Positions 43,055-52,526 of a DNA stretch of 64,000 bases are shown piece by piece. The notes under the pieces were generated by a model, which worked only from the letters and a program-made list of their open reading frames with translations, made no database searches and was not told the origin of the DNA. Position numbers and translations under genes: made by a program. Source of the DNA: Rhizomicrobium electricum (lineage in GTDB: Bacteria; Pseudomonadota; Alphaproteobacteria; Micropepsales; Micropepsaceae); assembly GCF_011762045.1 (NCBI RefSeq), contig NZ_JAASQS010000001.1:211868-275867 (forward strand). Reading direction: 5' to 3'. Position 1 is the first letter of the stretch. Every line of letters begins with the position of its first letter.

Positions 43055-44284
43055 ATGCTCTCCATCTTGACGGCAACCACACTCTTCCCCAACGACGCCA
43101 AACCCACCCAAGGCGCATTCGTCGCGACACGGCTCGCGAAGTTGTGCGAGAGCGGCGAAGTTTCCGCAGAGGTACTTGCGCCGGTGCCGTGGCTTCCTCC
43201 GTTCGTGCGCTATCGCGATGCCGGACGGCTCGATCTCGTCCCGCGCCATACGCAACGCGGCCCCTGGAACGTGTGGCATCCGCGCTATCTGGTGATCCCC
43301 AAGATCGGCATGACGGTCACGCCGCATACGCTGTATCTGACGATGCGGAACGCCTTGCGCCGTATGATCGCCGAAGGCCGCCGCTTCGATCTTATCGATG
43401 CGCACTATTTCTACCCCGACGGGGTTGCGGCGGTGCGGCTGGCGCGCGAATTCGGCTTGCCTGTGGTCGTGACCGCGCGCGGCACCGACATCAATCTGAT
43501 TCCGGAGTTTCCAACGCCACGGCGAATGATCTTAAATGCCGCGCGGCAAGCCGACGGGCTCATTACGGTGTGCCAGGCCTTGAAGGATCGCATGATCGAA
43601 CTCGGCGTAGCGGCGGAGCGGATCACGGTTTTGCGCAATGGCGTCGACCTCTCCTTGTTTCACCCCGAAGGGCGCGATGGCGCGCGCCGGCAGCTCGGTT
43701 TCCAGCGCCGAACCATTGGTTCGGTCGGCTGGCTCATCGAGCGCAAGGGCCATCACCATGTCATTGCGGCACTGGCGAAGCTGCCCGATACCGATCTCGT
43801 CATCGCCGGCGAAGGCCCCGAACGCGCCCGGCTCGAACGGCTTGCCGTATCGCTGGGGGTCGCCGACCGCGTCCGTTTCATGGGCTCGCTCGATCAGCGC
43901 CAGCTCGCGGAGGTTTACCGCGCGCTCGACGCCCTGGTGCTCGCCTCCAGTCGCGAAGGCTGGGCCAATGTTCTGCTCGAAGCGATGGCATGCGGCACGC
44001 CGGTGGTCGCCTCTTCCGTGTGGGGAACGCCGGAAGTCGTCGCCGAACCCGCTGCGGGCGTGTTGATGCGCAGCCTCGATGCCGACGGCGTTGCGGAAGG
44101 TGTCGCCGCGCTGTTTTCAAAACTTCCCGATCGCGCCGCAACCCGTGCGTATGCGGAACAGTTTTCGTGGGATGCCACCACCCAAGGGCAGCTTCGGATG
44201 TTCAAGCGCATCGTAGCGGAGCGGCAGGCCCGTCAACATCACATTGCTACCGTTGCGGCACGTGCAACAAGCCCACATCTGTAA
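43055..44284 (+). CDS. GT4-family glycosyltransferase
   Basis: 409 residues from ATG 43055 (GAGAAGGG upstream). SILTATTLFPNDAKPTQGAFV, LIDAHYFYPDGVAAVRLA, VVTARGTDINLIPEF, VLRNGVDLSLFHPEG and LASSREGWANVLLEAMACGTPVV are standard for this GT4 branch, which is regular in exosortase A loci. The role is addition of a sugar to the lipid-linked unit. It diverges from the GDP-mannose dehydrogenase across 122 bp. Confidence 0.9.
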   Translation: MLSILTATTLFPNDAKPTQGAFVATRLAKLCESGEVSAEVLAPVPWLPPFVRYRDAGRLDLVPRHTQRGPWNVWHPRYLVIPKIGMTVTPHTLYLTMRNALRRMIAEGRRFDLIDAHYFYPDGVAAVRLAREFGLPVVVTARGTDINLIPEFPTPRRMILNAARQADGLITVCQALKDRMIELGVAAERITVLRNGVDLSLFHPEGRDGARRQLGFQRRTIGSVGWLIERKGHHHVIAALAKLPDTDLVIAGEGPERARLERLAVSLGVADRVRFMGSLDQRQLAEVYRALDALVLASSREGWANVLLEAMACGTPVVASSVWGTPEVVAEPAAGVLMRSLDADGVAEGVAALFSKLPDRAATRAYAEQFSWDATTQGQLRMFKRIVAERQARQHHIATVAARATSPHL

Positions 44285-44374
44285 CTATTTTATACGATCC
44301 GCGCCGTCGCTTGATTGTGAGTGACGCGTGTTATTGCTACTTGTTCAATCTCATTCCTAGTATGAAGAACAAGA

Positions 44375-46411
44375 ATGGGACTGGGCATTTCGCTTTTTGC
44401 TGGCCTCGTCGCGGCACTGGCGTACTCCGCCTTCGCTGCGATCCTGCCGGCTTGGGGCAAGCGATCCCGGCTCAACATGACGTTCGCCTTCGCGAGCGCG
44501 GCAACGGCGCTGTGGGCGCTTGCCGGTGCGTTCGACGATGCCGGATGGGTGGAACCCTGGACCGTGCGATGCGCCGCCGCCTTGCGCGAAGGCGCGTGGT
44601 TCACGCTGCTGATTGCCATTCTGCGCCAGGATGCCGTTCACCATCCGCTGTGGCGCCGGCTTGCCATCGCAGCCGCCGCTCTCGCCGCCGCCAATTTTGT
44701 CTTTGCCGCCACCTCCGCGACCATCGACACCGGATTGGGCGTGCGGCTCAACCAGCCCCTGATCGCTTTCGCGGTGGCGGTGATGGGATTGATCCTGGCC
44801 GAAAACCTCGCGCGAAACGTCGTCAATGCCCGGCTATGGTCGGCCAAACTGATGCTGATCGCGCTGACGGCGTTGTACGTCTACCACATCCTCGAATACA
44901 TCCCGGAAATCCTCGCCAGCCAGACGCCGGAGGCGTTCGCGGTCGCCGAGCCGTTGCTGTACCTCCTGGCGCTGCCGCTGTTCGTCGTGACCGCGGTGCG
45001 CAGCGATTCCCTCCGGCTGAAGGTGCATTCCTCGCGCCGGGTCGTATTCCACTCCGCCACCTTGATCGTCACCGGCGTGGTCCTCCAGGGTATCGCAGCC
45101 GCCGCGCTGTATGTGCGCCATTTCGGCGGCACGCCCGCTGTCGTGCTCACCATCGTGCTCGGCTTCGGCAGCCTCGTCGCCTTGATCGTGGCCCTGTCGA
45201 CCGCATCGGTGCGCTCGCAAATCCGCACCTTCATCAACGAGAACTTCTACAGCTACAAGTACGATTACCGGCTCGAATGGACCAAGTTCAATCAGGCGCT
45301 GTCGCGCTATGAAGACCGCGGCGGCCCGGAGCGCGTGCTGCTGACCTTGTCCGATCTGCTCGACAGCCCCGGCGGCGTCCTGTTCGTGCGGCGTTCGGGT
45401 TGGAAACAATACGCGCGGCTCGCCTATTCCCAATTCGGCGAAACCCTGGGGCCGATCCAGGAGACCGATCCGGTCCTCGCCAGCCTTGCCGACGAGCGGA
45501 TTGCGTTTCTCGAGCTCCGTGACGACGACACGTTATGGAAGCCGCGCGCCCCCGAAACCTGGCTGGTGGTGCCGCTGCGGTTTCGCAACGAACTGATCGG
45601 ATTCTCGCTGCTCCATAAACCGCGAGCGCCCAAGAAGCTCGACTGGGAAGACCGCAACCTCGTTGCGTTGATCGCCTCGCAGCTTGCCGGTTATCTGGTG
45701 CACGAGCAGACGGCACAGGCACTGGCCGATTCCCAGCAACTCGCGGAATTCAACAATCGCGTCACCTTTGCGTTGCACGATCTGAAGAACACGGCGGGAC
45801 AACTCAGCCTTTTGGTCCAGAACGCGGAAAAGTTCGGCGACAATGCCGCCTTCCGCGCCGACATGATGGAAACCATCCGGCACGCCGTGGACAATCTGCA
45901 AGGACTGATCGGCAAGCTCCGCGACGGATCGAAGCCGGCGCAGCCTGCCGCCCCTGCGCGCGTCAATGTCGCCGACATCGTCGCCCGGTTCGCGCTCAAG
46001 AAAGCCGCCGCCGGCGTGGTGTTCGCGCGCGACCGCGGCGAAACGCTCGCGTTCGCCGATATCGCCCAGCCCGCGGCGTTCGAGAATGCGCTGGAGCACA
46101 TCGTCACCAACGCCATCGAGGCCAGCCCCGAGCCGGGCAGCGTCGAACTCAGCGTCGCAGCCGCGAGCGGACGCATCCGCGTGGCCGTGCGCGACCGCGG
46201 TCCCGGCATGAGCGCGGACTTCATCGCGCGCGAGTTGTTCCGCCCCTTGCGAACGACCAAGAACAAAGGCCTCGGCATCGGCGCCTATCAGGCCCGCGCC
46301 ATGATGCGCGACCTGGGCGGCGATATCGAGGTGGAAAGCACAGTCGGCAGCGGGACCACCGTGACCCTGGTCCTGCCCGGCGAAGACGTAAAACTCAAGG
46401 AAGCCTCATGA
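44375..46411 (+). CDS. prsK: XrtA-associated histidine kinase PrsK
   Basis: 678 residues. About eight membrane helices in the first 290 residues, a GAF domain at about 320-450, then the dimerisation helix with His468 in LHDLKNTAGQLSLL and an HATPase domain (HIVTNAIEASPE, RDRGPGMS, TTKNKGLGIGAYQARAM). The architecture is that of PrsK (TIGR02916). It should phosphorylate PrsR, with which it overlaps by ATGA. The signal sensed is unknown; the 90-bp upstream region contains no clear promoter. Confidence 0.93.
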   Translation: MGLGISLFAGLVAALAYSAFAAILPAWGKRSRLNMTFAFASAATALWALAGAFDDAGWVEPWTVRCAAALREGAWFTLLIAILRQDAVHHPLWRRLAIAAAALAAANFVFAATSATIDTGLGVRLNQPLIAFAVAVMGLILAENLARNVVNARLWSAKLMLIALTALYVYHILEYIPEILASQTPEAFAVAEPLLYLLALPLFVVTAVRSDSLRLKVHSSRRVVFHSATLIVTGVVLQGIAAAALYVRHFGGTPAVVLTIVLGFGSLVALIVALSTASVRSQIRTFINENFYSYKYDYRLEWTKFNQALSRYEDRGGPERVLLTLSDLLDSPGGVLFVRRSGWKQYARLAYSQFGETLGPIQETDPVLASLADERIAFLELRDDDTLWKPRAPETWLVVPLRFRNELIGFSLLHKPRAPKKLDWEDRNLVALIASQLAGYLVHEQTAQALADSQQLAEFNNRVTFALHDLKNTAGQLSLLVQNAEKFGDNAAFRADMMETIRHAVDNLQGLIGKLRDGSKPAQPAAPARVNVADIVARFALKKAAAGVVFARDRGETLAFADIAQPAAFENALEHIVTNAIEASPEPGSVELSVAAASGRIRVAVRDRGPGMSADFIARELFRPLRTTKNKGLGIGAYQARAMMRDLGGDIEVESTVGSGTTVTLVLPGEDVKLKEAS

Positions 46412-47775
46412 CGCGTACGGATAACAAGAAAGACGGCGCGAAGCGCATATTGCTGGTGGAAGACGACGTCGGATTGCAGCGCCAGATGCAATGGACGCTC
46501 GATCCCCATCCCATGATCGCCGCCGGAACGCGTGCCGAGGCGCTGCGCGCCTTCGAAGACGGCGACATTCGCATCGTGATCCTCGACCTCGGCCTGCCCC
46601 CCGATCCCGACGGCGCCACGGAAGGTTTGCGCGTTCTCGATGCCATTCTCTCGCGCGCGCCGCAGACCAAGGTCATCATCCTGTCGGGCAATGCCGACCA
46701 CGAAGTGGCGGTCAACGCCGTCGGGCGCGGCGCCTTCGATTTCATTTCCAAGCCGATCGACGGCGAGATCCTGAAGCTGATCGTGCAGCGCGCCGAGCGC
46801 ATGTACGACCTGGAAGAGGAAAACCGCGCCCTCAGGGCCACGACCGACAAGCGCATGCCCGGCTTCGTGTTCGGCTCCTCGCAGATGCAGCAGATCGCCC
46901 AGACCATCGAGCGGGTGGCGCGGACCGATGCCAGCGTACTGGTGCTGGGCGAGAGCGGAACCGGCAAGGAGCTGATCGCGCGGGCCCTGCACGAGTCCTC
47001 GCCGCGCGCCAACGCCAAGCTGGTGGCCATCAACTGCGCCTCGATCCCGGAGAACCTTCTCGAAAGCGAGCTGTTCGGCCACGAACGCGGCGCCTTCACC
47101 GGGGCTATCAAACAGACGCTCGGAAAGTTCGAAATCGCCGACAAAGGCACGCTGTTCCTCGACGAAATCGGCGACATGCCGGTGGCGCTGCAAGCCAAAC
47201 TGCTGCGCTTCCTGCAATCCAGGCAGTTCGAGCGGGTCGGCGGACGCCAGGTGCTCAGCGTCAATGTGCGGGTGATCTCGGCCACCAATCAGCCCTTGCA
47301 GCAGTTGGTGCAGGAAGGCCGCTTCCGCGAGGATCTCTATTACCGCCTCAACGAAATCCGCGTCGAACTTCCGCCGCTGCGCGATCGCGACGGCGACGCC
47401 GTCGTCCTGGCCCAGCATTTCCGCAACCTCTACAACCGCGAGCATTCGCGAAACTTGCGCGGCTTCACCAAAGAGGCGCTGCTCGCCCTGCAATCGCATA
47501 GATGGCCGGGCAACGTGCGCGAACTCGAGAACCGCATCAAGCGCGCCGTCATCATGTCGGACGGGCCGCTGATCACCGCCGACGACCTCGAACTCGTCTG
47601 CGAGGGCAAACCGCGAAATCTGAACCTGCGCGACCACATGCGCGAGCTGGAGGGTGCCCTTTTGCGCGAAGCGCTGGCGGTCTCCGACGGCAACGTCTCC
47701 AAGGCTGCCAAGCTGATGGGGATCAGCCGGCCGCAAGTCTACAACCTTATGGGCGCCCACAAACGGCACGCCTGA
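46408..47775 (+). CDS. prsR: XrtA-associated sigma-54 response regulator PrsR
   Basis: 455 residues: receiver domain ([14 protein letters not shown], phospho-acceptor Asp60), AAA+ domain with Walker A GESGTGKE (181-188), GAFTGA sigma-54 loop (228-233) and [13 protein letters not shown], and a Fis-type helix-turn-helix at the end ([20 protein letters not shown]). Family TIGR02915. It should switch on -24/-12 promoters of PEP-CTERM and exopolysaccharide genes using RpoN, which is encoded at 17967 in this window. Confidence 0.95.
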   Translation: MTRTDNKKDGAKRILLVEDDVGLQRQMQWTLDPHPMIAAGTRAEALRAFEDGDIRIVILDLGLPPDPDGATEGLRVLDAILSRAPQTKVIILSGNADHEVAVNAVGRGAFDFISKPIDGEILKLIVQRAERMYDLEEENRALRATTDKRMPGFVFGSSQMQQIAQTIERVARTDASVLVLGESGTGKELIARALHESSPRANAKLVAINCASIPENLLESELFGHERGAFTGAIKQTLGKFEIADKGTLFLDEIGDMPVALQAKLLRFLQSRQFERVGGRQVLSVNVRVISATNQPLQQLVQEGRFREDLYYRLNEIRVELPPLRDRDGDAVVLAQHFRNLYNREHSRNLRGFTKEALLALQSHRWPGNVRELENRIKRAVIMSDGPLITADDLELVCEGKPRNLNLRDHMRELEGALLREALAVSDGNVSKAAKLMGISRPQVYNLMGAHKRHA

Positions 47776-47791
47776 TCCGGGAGAAACACTC

Positions 47792-50593
47792 ATGACGAAC
47801 ATCCGCCGAGCTCTGACGATCGCTGCCGCCGTCGGCGCCCTTGCCGGGGTTCCTGCTGCAGCCGCGATCCCCAACGCCGCATCGAGCAATTCGAACAATC
47901 CTTCCGGTCTCGGCGATCTTTTGCGCCAGGCGCATCAGGCGATGAGCCAGGGCCATCCCAACGTCGCCGTGATCTATTTGAAAAACGCCGCGGCGCTGGC
48001 GCCCAAGAATGCCAACGTGAAGATCGAGCTCGGCTACGCGTACTTACAGTCGGGCGATGCGGCTTCTGCGGTACGCGAGCTTCGGGCCGCGCGCCAAGCC
48101 GGGGCGCCGGACGCCCGCGTCCTGCCGCTCCTGTTCGACGCCATGCTGGCTCGCAGTGAAGGCCAGGCGCTGCTGGATCAGTTCCCCGCGCCAGCCGCTG
48201 GCGACCGCTCGCCGCTGGCCGCCACCACCTTGCGCGCCCGCGCGCTGGCGCTCGCCACCACCGGACATCCCGACGACGCCATCGCCAGCATCGATTCCGC
48301 CCTGGCGATCAACCGCGACGCACCGAGCCTGGTGGTGCGCGCGCGCCTTGCCAAGGACAAAAAGGACATGGCGACCGCGCTGAAACTCAGCGAGGAAGCC
48401 TATGCCAAGGCCTCCGGCGACCTGAACGTCCAGCTGCTCCGCATTTCGCTGCTGCAGGCATCGGATCACGCCGATCAGGCGCTGGGCATCGCCGACAACA
48501 TGGTCAAGCGCTATCCCGATAATCCGGTGTCGTATCTGTCGCGAGCCGGCGTTCTGATCCAACTGAAGCAGGACGGACGGGCCAAAGCCGACATCGACAC
48601 GGTGCTGAAGCGCTGGAAGAACCTGCCGCAGGCGCAATACTTCCAGGCGTTGCTGTTCGAGCGGGCGAAAAATACCAAGGCCGCCTGGGCCGCGGCACAG
48701 GCGCTGCCGCCGGAGTTCATCAACGGGCGGCCGGAAATCGCCGTCATGGTGGCGCAAATCGCCGCCGCCGACGGACACAGCGACGTTGCCATCACCGTGC
48801 TCAACGGCGCCGTGGCACGCAACCCCGGCCTGGTCGAGCCGCGCGTCATCCTGGCGGCGCATTACCTTAAGGCCAACAATACGCAGCGGGCGCTCGATAT
48901 CCTGCTGCCGTTGAAGGATTCCGGCGAGCCGCGGGTGATGGCTCTACTCGGACAGACCTACGCCATGCGCAAGGATACCGCGAAGTCGACCGAGTATTTC
49001 GACAAAGCCAGCTCCGGCGGCTTCGGCGGCGATCTGTTGAAGCAGCGCCTGGCCGCTTCGAACATCCAGCAGGGCAACTACGACGACGCCGTCAAGCAGC
49101 TGCGCGAGCTCGTCGCCAAGCAGCCGGGCGATGCGATCAACGTCGGTATGCTGGTTGCGGCGCAGATGCGCGCCGGCGACATTGCCGGCGCCAGTACTAC
49201 CGCCGACAAATTCGTTGCCGCCGCGCCCAAGAGTCCCTACGGGCCTCTGTATCAGGGCCAGATTCTGCTCGCCAAACAGAACCTCGACGGGGCCATTGCC
49301 GCATTCGGCCGCTCGCTGGCGCTCGATCCGAAATTCGTCCTCGGCCTTTATAATCGCGCCGTGGCCAAGGCGGCCCGCGGCGACGTCAATGGTGCCAACG
49401 GCGATCTCACCGCGCTTCTGGCTGCCGATCCCAAGAACGTGATGGCAATGATCCGCAGCGCCGAACTGCAGATCCGCATGGGCCAGCAGGAGAAAGCCGA
49501 GGACCTGCTCAAGCGCGCCGTCGCGACCGATCCGAAAAATCCGACGCCCAATCTGGCGCTGTCGACCTTCTATATTACGCGCAGCCGTCTGAAGGAGGCC
49601 GGCGGCGTGATCGGAAGCTATTTGAAGACGTCGCCGAACGACATCAACGCGCAGATGGTCCAGGCCGAAATCCAGCTTGCCAGCGGGCAGAACGATCCCG
49701 CGCTTGCGACCTTCCGCAAGCTGGCGGCGCAGCGGCCGGATTCGCCGCAGGTCCAACTGATGCTGGCGAGCGCACTCGTCGCCAAGAAAGACAGCAACGG
49801 CGCGATGGCGGCCTACAAAAAGGCGCTGCAACTGGCGCCGAAGTTCACGCTCGCCCGCACCGCGTTGGTCCGTTATGCCATTGCCCTCAACAAGCCCGAT
49901 GTGGCGCTGGCCGCGGCGGAAGACGGCATCAAGCAGGACCCGAGCACGAATTCCGATCTGCTCTATGCCTCGACGCTGACCACTCTCAAGCGCAACGACC
50001 AGGCGATGGCCGTACTGAAGAAGAGCCAGGCGCAGCGCCCGAGCGAAAACGGCGCCATCATGCTGAGCCAGCTCCTGCGGCAGACGAAAAAAGCCAAAGA
50101 AGCCGATCAGGTGCTGACGTCATGGTCCGCCAAGCATCCCGGCGATGTCGGCGCCCGACTGGAATTGGCGCAGCAAGTGATGATGAGCCAGCCCGATACG
50201 GCCGAACGCGAGTTCCGCGCCGTGCTGAAGACGCAGCCGCAAAACATGGTCGCGCTCAACAACCTCTCCTGGCTGCTGCAGAAGAAGGACACCAAGCAGG
50301 CACTCGTTTACGCCGAACAGGCAGCCAAGCTGGCGCCGAACTCCGCACCGGTGCTCGATACGCTGGGTTGGGTGAAGTGGCAGGCCAAGGATGCGCAGGG
50401 CGCGTTTGCCATTCTGCAGAAGGCCCACGCCCTCGATGCCAACAACGCCGAGATCGCCTATCACCTCGCGGTCGTACAGAACGCAACCGGGCGCCGCGCC
50501 GAGGCGAAGAAAACGCTCGCGGCGGTGATCGCCTCGAGCCAGGATTTCTCCGAACGGAAGGATGCGATGGCGCTGAACGGGGCGCTGCGCTAA
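47792..50593 (+). CDS. prsT: XrtA-associated TPR protein PrsT
   Basis: 933 residues with a signal peptide (RRALTIAAAVGALAGVPAAAA) followed by about 22 TPR units that fill the chain (repeating patterns such as GNYDDAVKQLRELVAKQPGD and GQNDPALATFRKLAAQRPDS). It matches the PrsT family (TIGR02917), a large periplasmic TPR protein that follows PrsK and PrsR. Family members are described as lipoproteins, but no lipobox cysteine is visible here, so it is probably soluble or peripheral. GGGAG stands seven bases before ATG. Confidence 0.9.
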   Translation: MTNIRRALTIAAAVGALAGVPAAAAIPNAASSNSNNPSGLGDLLRQAHQAMSQGHPNVAVIYLKNAAALAPKNANVKIELGYAYLQSGDAASAVRELRAARQAGAPDARVLPLLFDAMLARSEGQALLDQFPAPAAGDRSPLAATTLRARALALATTGHPDDAIASIDSALAINRDAPSLVVRARLAKDKKDMATALKLSEEAYAKASGDLNVQLLRISLLQASDHADQALGIADNMVKRYPDNPVSYLSRAGVLIQLKQDGRAKADIDTVLKRWKNLPQAQYFQALLFERAKNTKAAWAAAQALPPEFINGRPEIAVMVAQIAAADGHSDVAITVLNGAVARNPGLVEPRVILAAHYLKANNTQRALDILLPLKDSGEPRVMALLGQTYAMRKDTAKSTEYFDKASSGGFGGDLLKQRLAASNIQQGNYDDAVKQLRELVAKQPGDAINVGMLVAAQMRAGDIAGASTTADKFVAAAPKSPYGPLYQGQILLAKQNLDGAIAAFGRSLALDPKFVLGLYNRAVAKAARGDVNGANGDLTALLAADPKNVMAMIRSAELQIRMGQQEKAEDLLKRAVATDPKNPTPNLALSTFYITRSRLKEAGGVIGSYLKTSPNDINAQMVQAEIQLASGQNDPALATFRKLAAQRPDSPQVQLMLASALVAKKDSNGAMAAYKKALQLAPKFTLARTALVRYAIALNKPDVALAAAEDGIKQDPSTNSDLLYASTLTTLKRNDQAMAVLKKSQAQRPSENGAIMLSQLLRQTKKAKEADQVLTSWSAKHPGDVGARLELAQQVMMSQPDTAEREFRAVLKTQPQNMVALNNLSWLLQKKDTKQALVYAEQAAKLAPNSAPVLDTLGWVKWQAKDAQGAFAILQKAHALDANNAEIAYHLAVVQNATGRRAEAKKTLAAVIASSQDFSERKDAMALNGALR

Positions 50594-50603
50594 CGGGGCT
50601 CTG

Positions 50604-51230
50604 TCAGCCGGATTGTCCTGCGACCTTGGCGGGCTCCTCGCCCATCAGGTCGCGGGCATCCATGCTGATACGGACCAGCGCTTCCCACGCATTGCGGCAG
50701 GTGTCGGTTTCACGCACGCCTTTGAGAGCCGCCAGTTTGCTCTTCAGTGCCTCGAAACGCGCGATCTGAGCCCGGCCGGCACTGGCCGGCGGTTCGCCCA
50801 GCGGGAAGTCCGCGATGCCGCGGCAATCGTCCAGCCGCTCGGCGCTGAGAACTTCATCCGTACACGGCATGCGCCCCAAGGTGTTGCGGATCTGCTCGCG
50901 CAGCGAGAACAGGCGGTCGGCCAGTTCCGGCGCCTGCGGCGAAGGCGTCTTCACGATGGGTTCGGCGCCGGCGGCCAGTGGTGTCGGAACGACGATAGGC
51001 TCGGCCGCGGGGCGGCGACTCTCGGCCGGAGGCACCTTGGCGCGTGCCGTGATGCGAGCCGCGCGGATCACCGAGCGCCCCCAGATCCGCGCCGCGATCA
51101 GCGCCAGCACACCGCAGATCAGGATCTGCCAGTCGTAGAGCCAGTGCAGCAGTTCGCCGAACGCCACGGGAAGTACGGTGAAGAAAAAGAAGTTGAGTCC
51201 GGATGCGGACATGGTTGCAGATACCATCAT
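50604..51230 (-). CDS. Membrane-anchored protein of unknown function
   Basis: 208 residues. One or two N-terminal membrane segments (LNFFFFTVLPVAFGELLHWLYDW and QILICGVLALIAARIWG, quoted in parts), a Pro/Ala-rich linker, then a helical domain with two cysteines (RMPCTDEV; DTCRNAWEALV). It matches no family I know. The start ATG overlaps the upstream acyltransferase stop (TGATG), so the two are co-translated. The gene is ten bases from the convergent prsT. Confidence 0.7.
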   Translation of the reverse strand: MMVSATMSASGLNFFFFTVLPVAFGELLHWLYDWQILICGVLALIAARIWGRSVIRAARITARAKVPPAESRRPAAEPIVVPTPLAAGAEPIVKTPSPQAPELADRLFSLREQIRNTLGRMPCTDEVLSAERLDDCRGIADFPLGEPPASAGRAQIARFEALKSKLAALKGVRETDTCRNAWEALVRISMDARDLMGEEPAKVAGQSG

Positions 51231-52312
51231 CAAAACGCCTCAGCCGCGGCCACTCTGCCCTGATCGCGCGTGCCTTCCAATGCATCGCCTTCAGGTGTCG
51301 CAACGGAACCGGCGCGATTGGGGCCGAAGTGTCGCCGCCATGCACGTCCCGCCAGCGTCGGCAGAACATCCGCCGCAAGCGTACGGAGGCCGTTGCCGTA
51401 CCGCCAATCGGCCGCGATCACGCCGATACGCGTGGTGCACACACCCATCCAATCGCGCTTGTAGGTGTCGTCGCCGCGACCGAAATCGAGCATCGATACA
51501 CCCTCCTCGCGAAGACAGGTCTCGATCATGCGATGGGTCAGCAGCGTTCCCGGCGACAACGCGGCGGCATCCTCGCGGTGCACCAGCTTGAAAATCGTCG
51601 CGCGGCCGCCATGCACCAGCCAGATCTGGGCCGCGACCATCCGCCCTTCGATCTCCAACAGCCCCATGCGGACGGCAGGCGCAAGCCGTTGCACCATCGT
51701 TGCAAGAAATGCGGGATGCGGTTCCGGCCCTTTCCACGAGGCGCGCTGAATAGCCTCGTAGTGCGCCAGCGCGGGACCGAAGCCGTCGCGCAAGTATGTG
51801 AAGGTCGCGGCCGTCGCAGCCGATTTGCGCCGGACCGTCGTTCGCAATCGCGACGGCCGCCGCGCCCAGTAACCGGCGAAGTCGGCAACCGGCTCCGACC
51901 AGTTGACGAAGCCCTGATAAGAAGCAGTGGCGAAGTTCTCGCCCAAACCTTTCAGGAACGCCGCCATCCCTGGATCGGACCGGTCGATGGCATCGAGCCG
52001 TACTGCCCCGCCCGCAGCCCCGCGCATCTGCCGGCCCATTTCGTACGCGCTATCAACGTCCGGTAGTGCGGGCGCATAACGTGTGGTGTACGGAGCGGTC
52101 AGGCCGCGAATGCCGGAGGGACCGATCGCCACCGGTAACGCCGCTTTCGGCGCCCCACCTGCTCGGCTCACGACGATGGCCGCCCGCTCTCCCGCGTCGA
52201 GTGTCGTCTCGGCAAGCGCCTCAAACCAGCCCGGCATCCCTTCCGCTTGGGAACTTTTTGCGAGGAGCGATTCCACGCGCGACAACTCGGACCAAGCGAT
52301 GGTATCAATCAT
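51230..52312 (-). CDS. GNAT-fold acyltransferase, CelD/BcsL-like
   Basis: 360 residues. The C-terminal half has the Acetyltransf_6 pattern: FATASYQGFVNW, IQRASWKGPEPHPAFLA, EIEGRMVAAQIWLVHGGRATIFKLVH, LDFGRGDDTYKRDWMGV. Members are found in polysaccharide clusters and are thought to acylate sugars. It is the second of three acyltransferase-fold proteins in the window (others at 35108 and 56813). Confidence 0.8.
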   Translation of the reverse strand: MIDTIAWSELSRVESLLAKSSQAEGMPGWFEALAETTLDAGERAAIVVSRAGGAPKAALPVAIGPSGIRGLTAPYTTRYAPALPDVDSAYEMGRQMRGAAGGAVRLDAIDRSDPGMAAFLKGLGENFATASYQGFVNWSEPVADFAGYWARRPSRLRTTVRRKSAATAATFTYLRDGFGPALAHYEAIQRASWKGPEPHPAFLATMVQRLAPAVRMGLLEIEGRMVAAQIWLVHGGRATIFKLVHREDAAALSPGTLLTHRMIETCLREEGVSMLDFGRGDDTYKRDWMGVCTTRIGVIAADWRYGNGLRTLAADVLPTLAGRAWRRHFGPNRAGSVATPEGDALEGTRDQGRVAAAEAF

Positions 52313-52376
52313 TTGTTTTACGCATTTTTAAGCCGAGCGCCCGCACCTTGGCGCTGCGTGCACTGGAGCGGCGGGA

Positions 52377-52526
52377 ATGGGCTTTCTTGAGTGGTTTCTG
52401 ATCGGCTGGGTTGCCATTTCCGTGATGGCGACGCCGATCGTCGCCCGTCTGGTGGCGAACCGCGTCGGCGAGCCGGAACCCGACGAAAGCCTCGCGCCGG
52501 AATGGAGCCAGATCGCGCACGACTAG
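52377..52526 (+). CDS. 49-residue single-helix membrane protein
   Basis: A small frame, ATG to TAG: MGFLEWFLIGWVAISVMATP, then IVARLVANRVGEPEPDESLAPEWSQIAHD in part. The first 25 residues form one membrane helix, and the tail is acidic. GGAG stands eight bases before ATG. It diverges from the acyltransferase gene and overlaps the convergent ligase stop by four bases. Codon use looks normal for the region. No family is known to me. Confidence 0.5.
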   Translation: MGFLEWFLIGWVAISVMATPIVARLVANRVGEPEPDESLAPEWSQIAHD

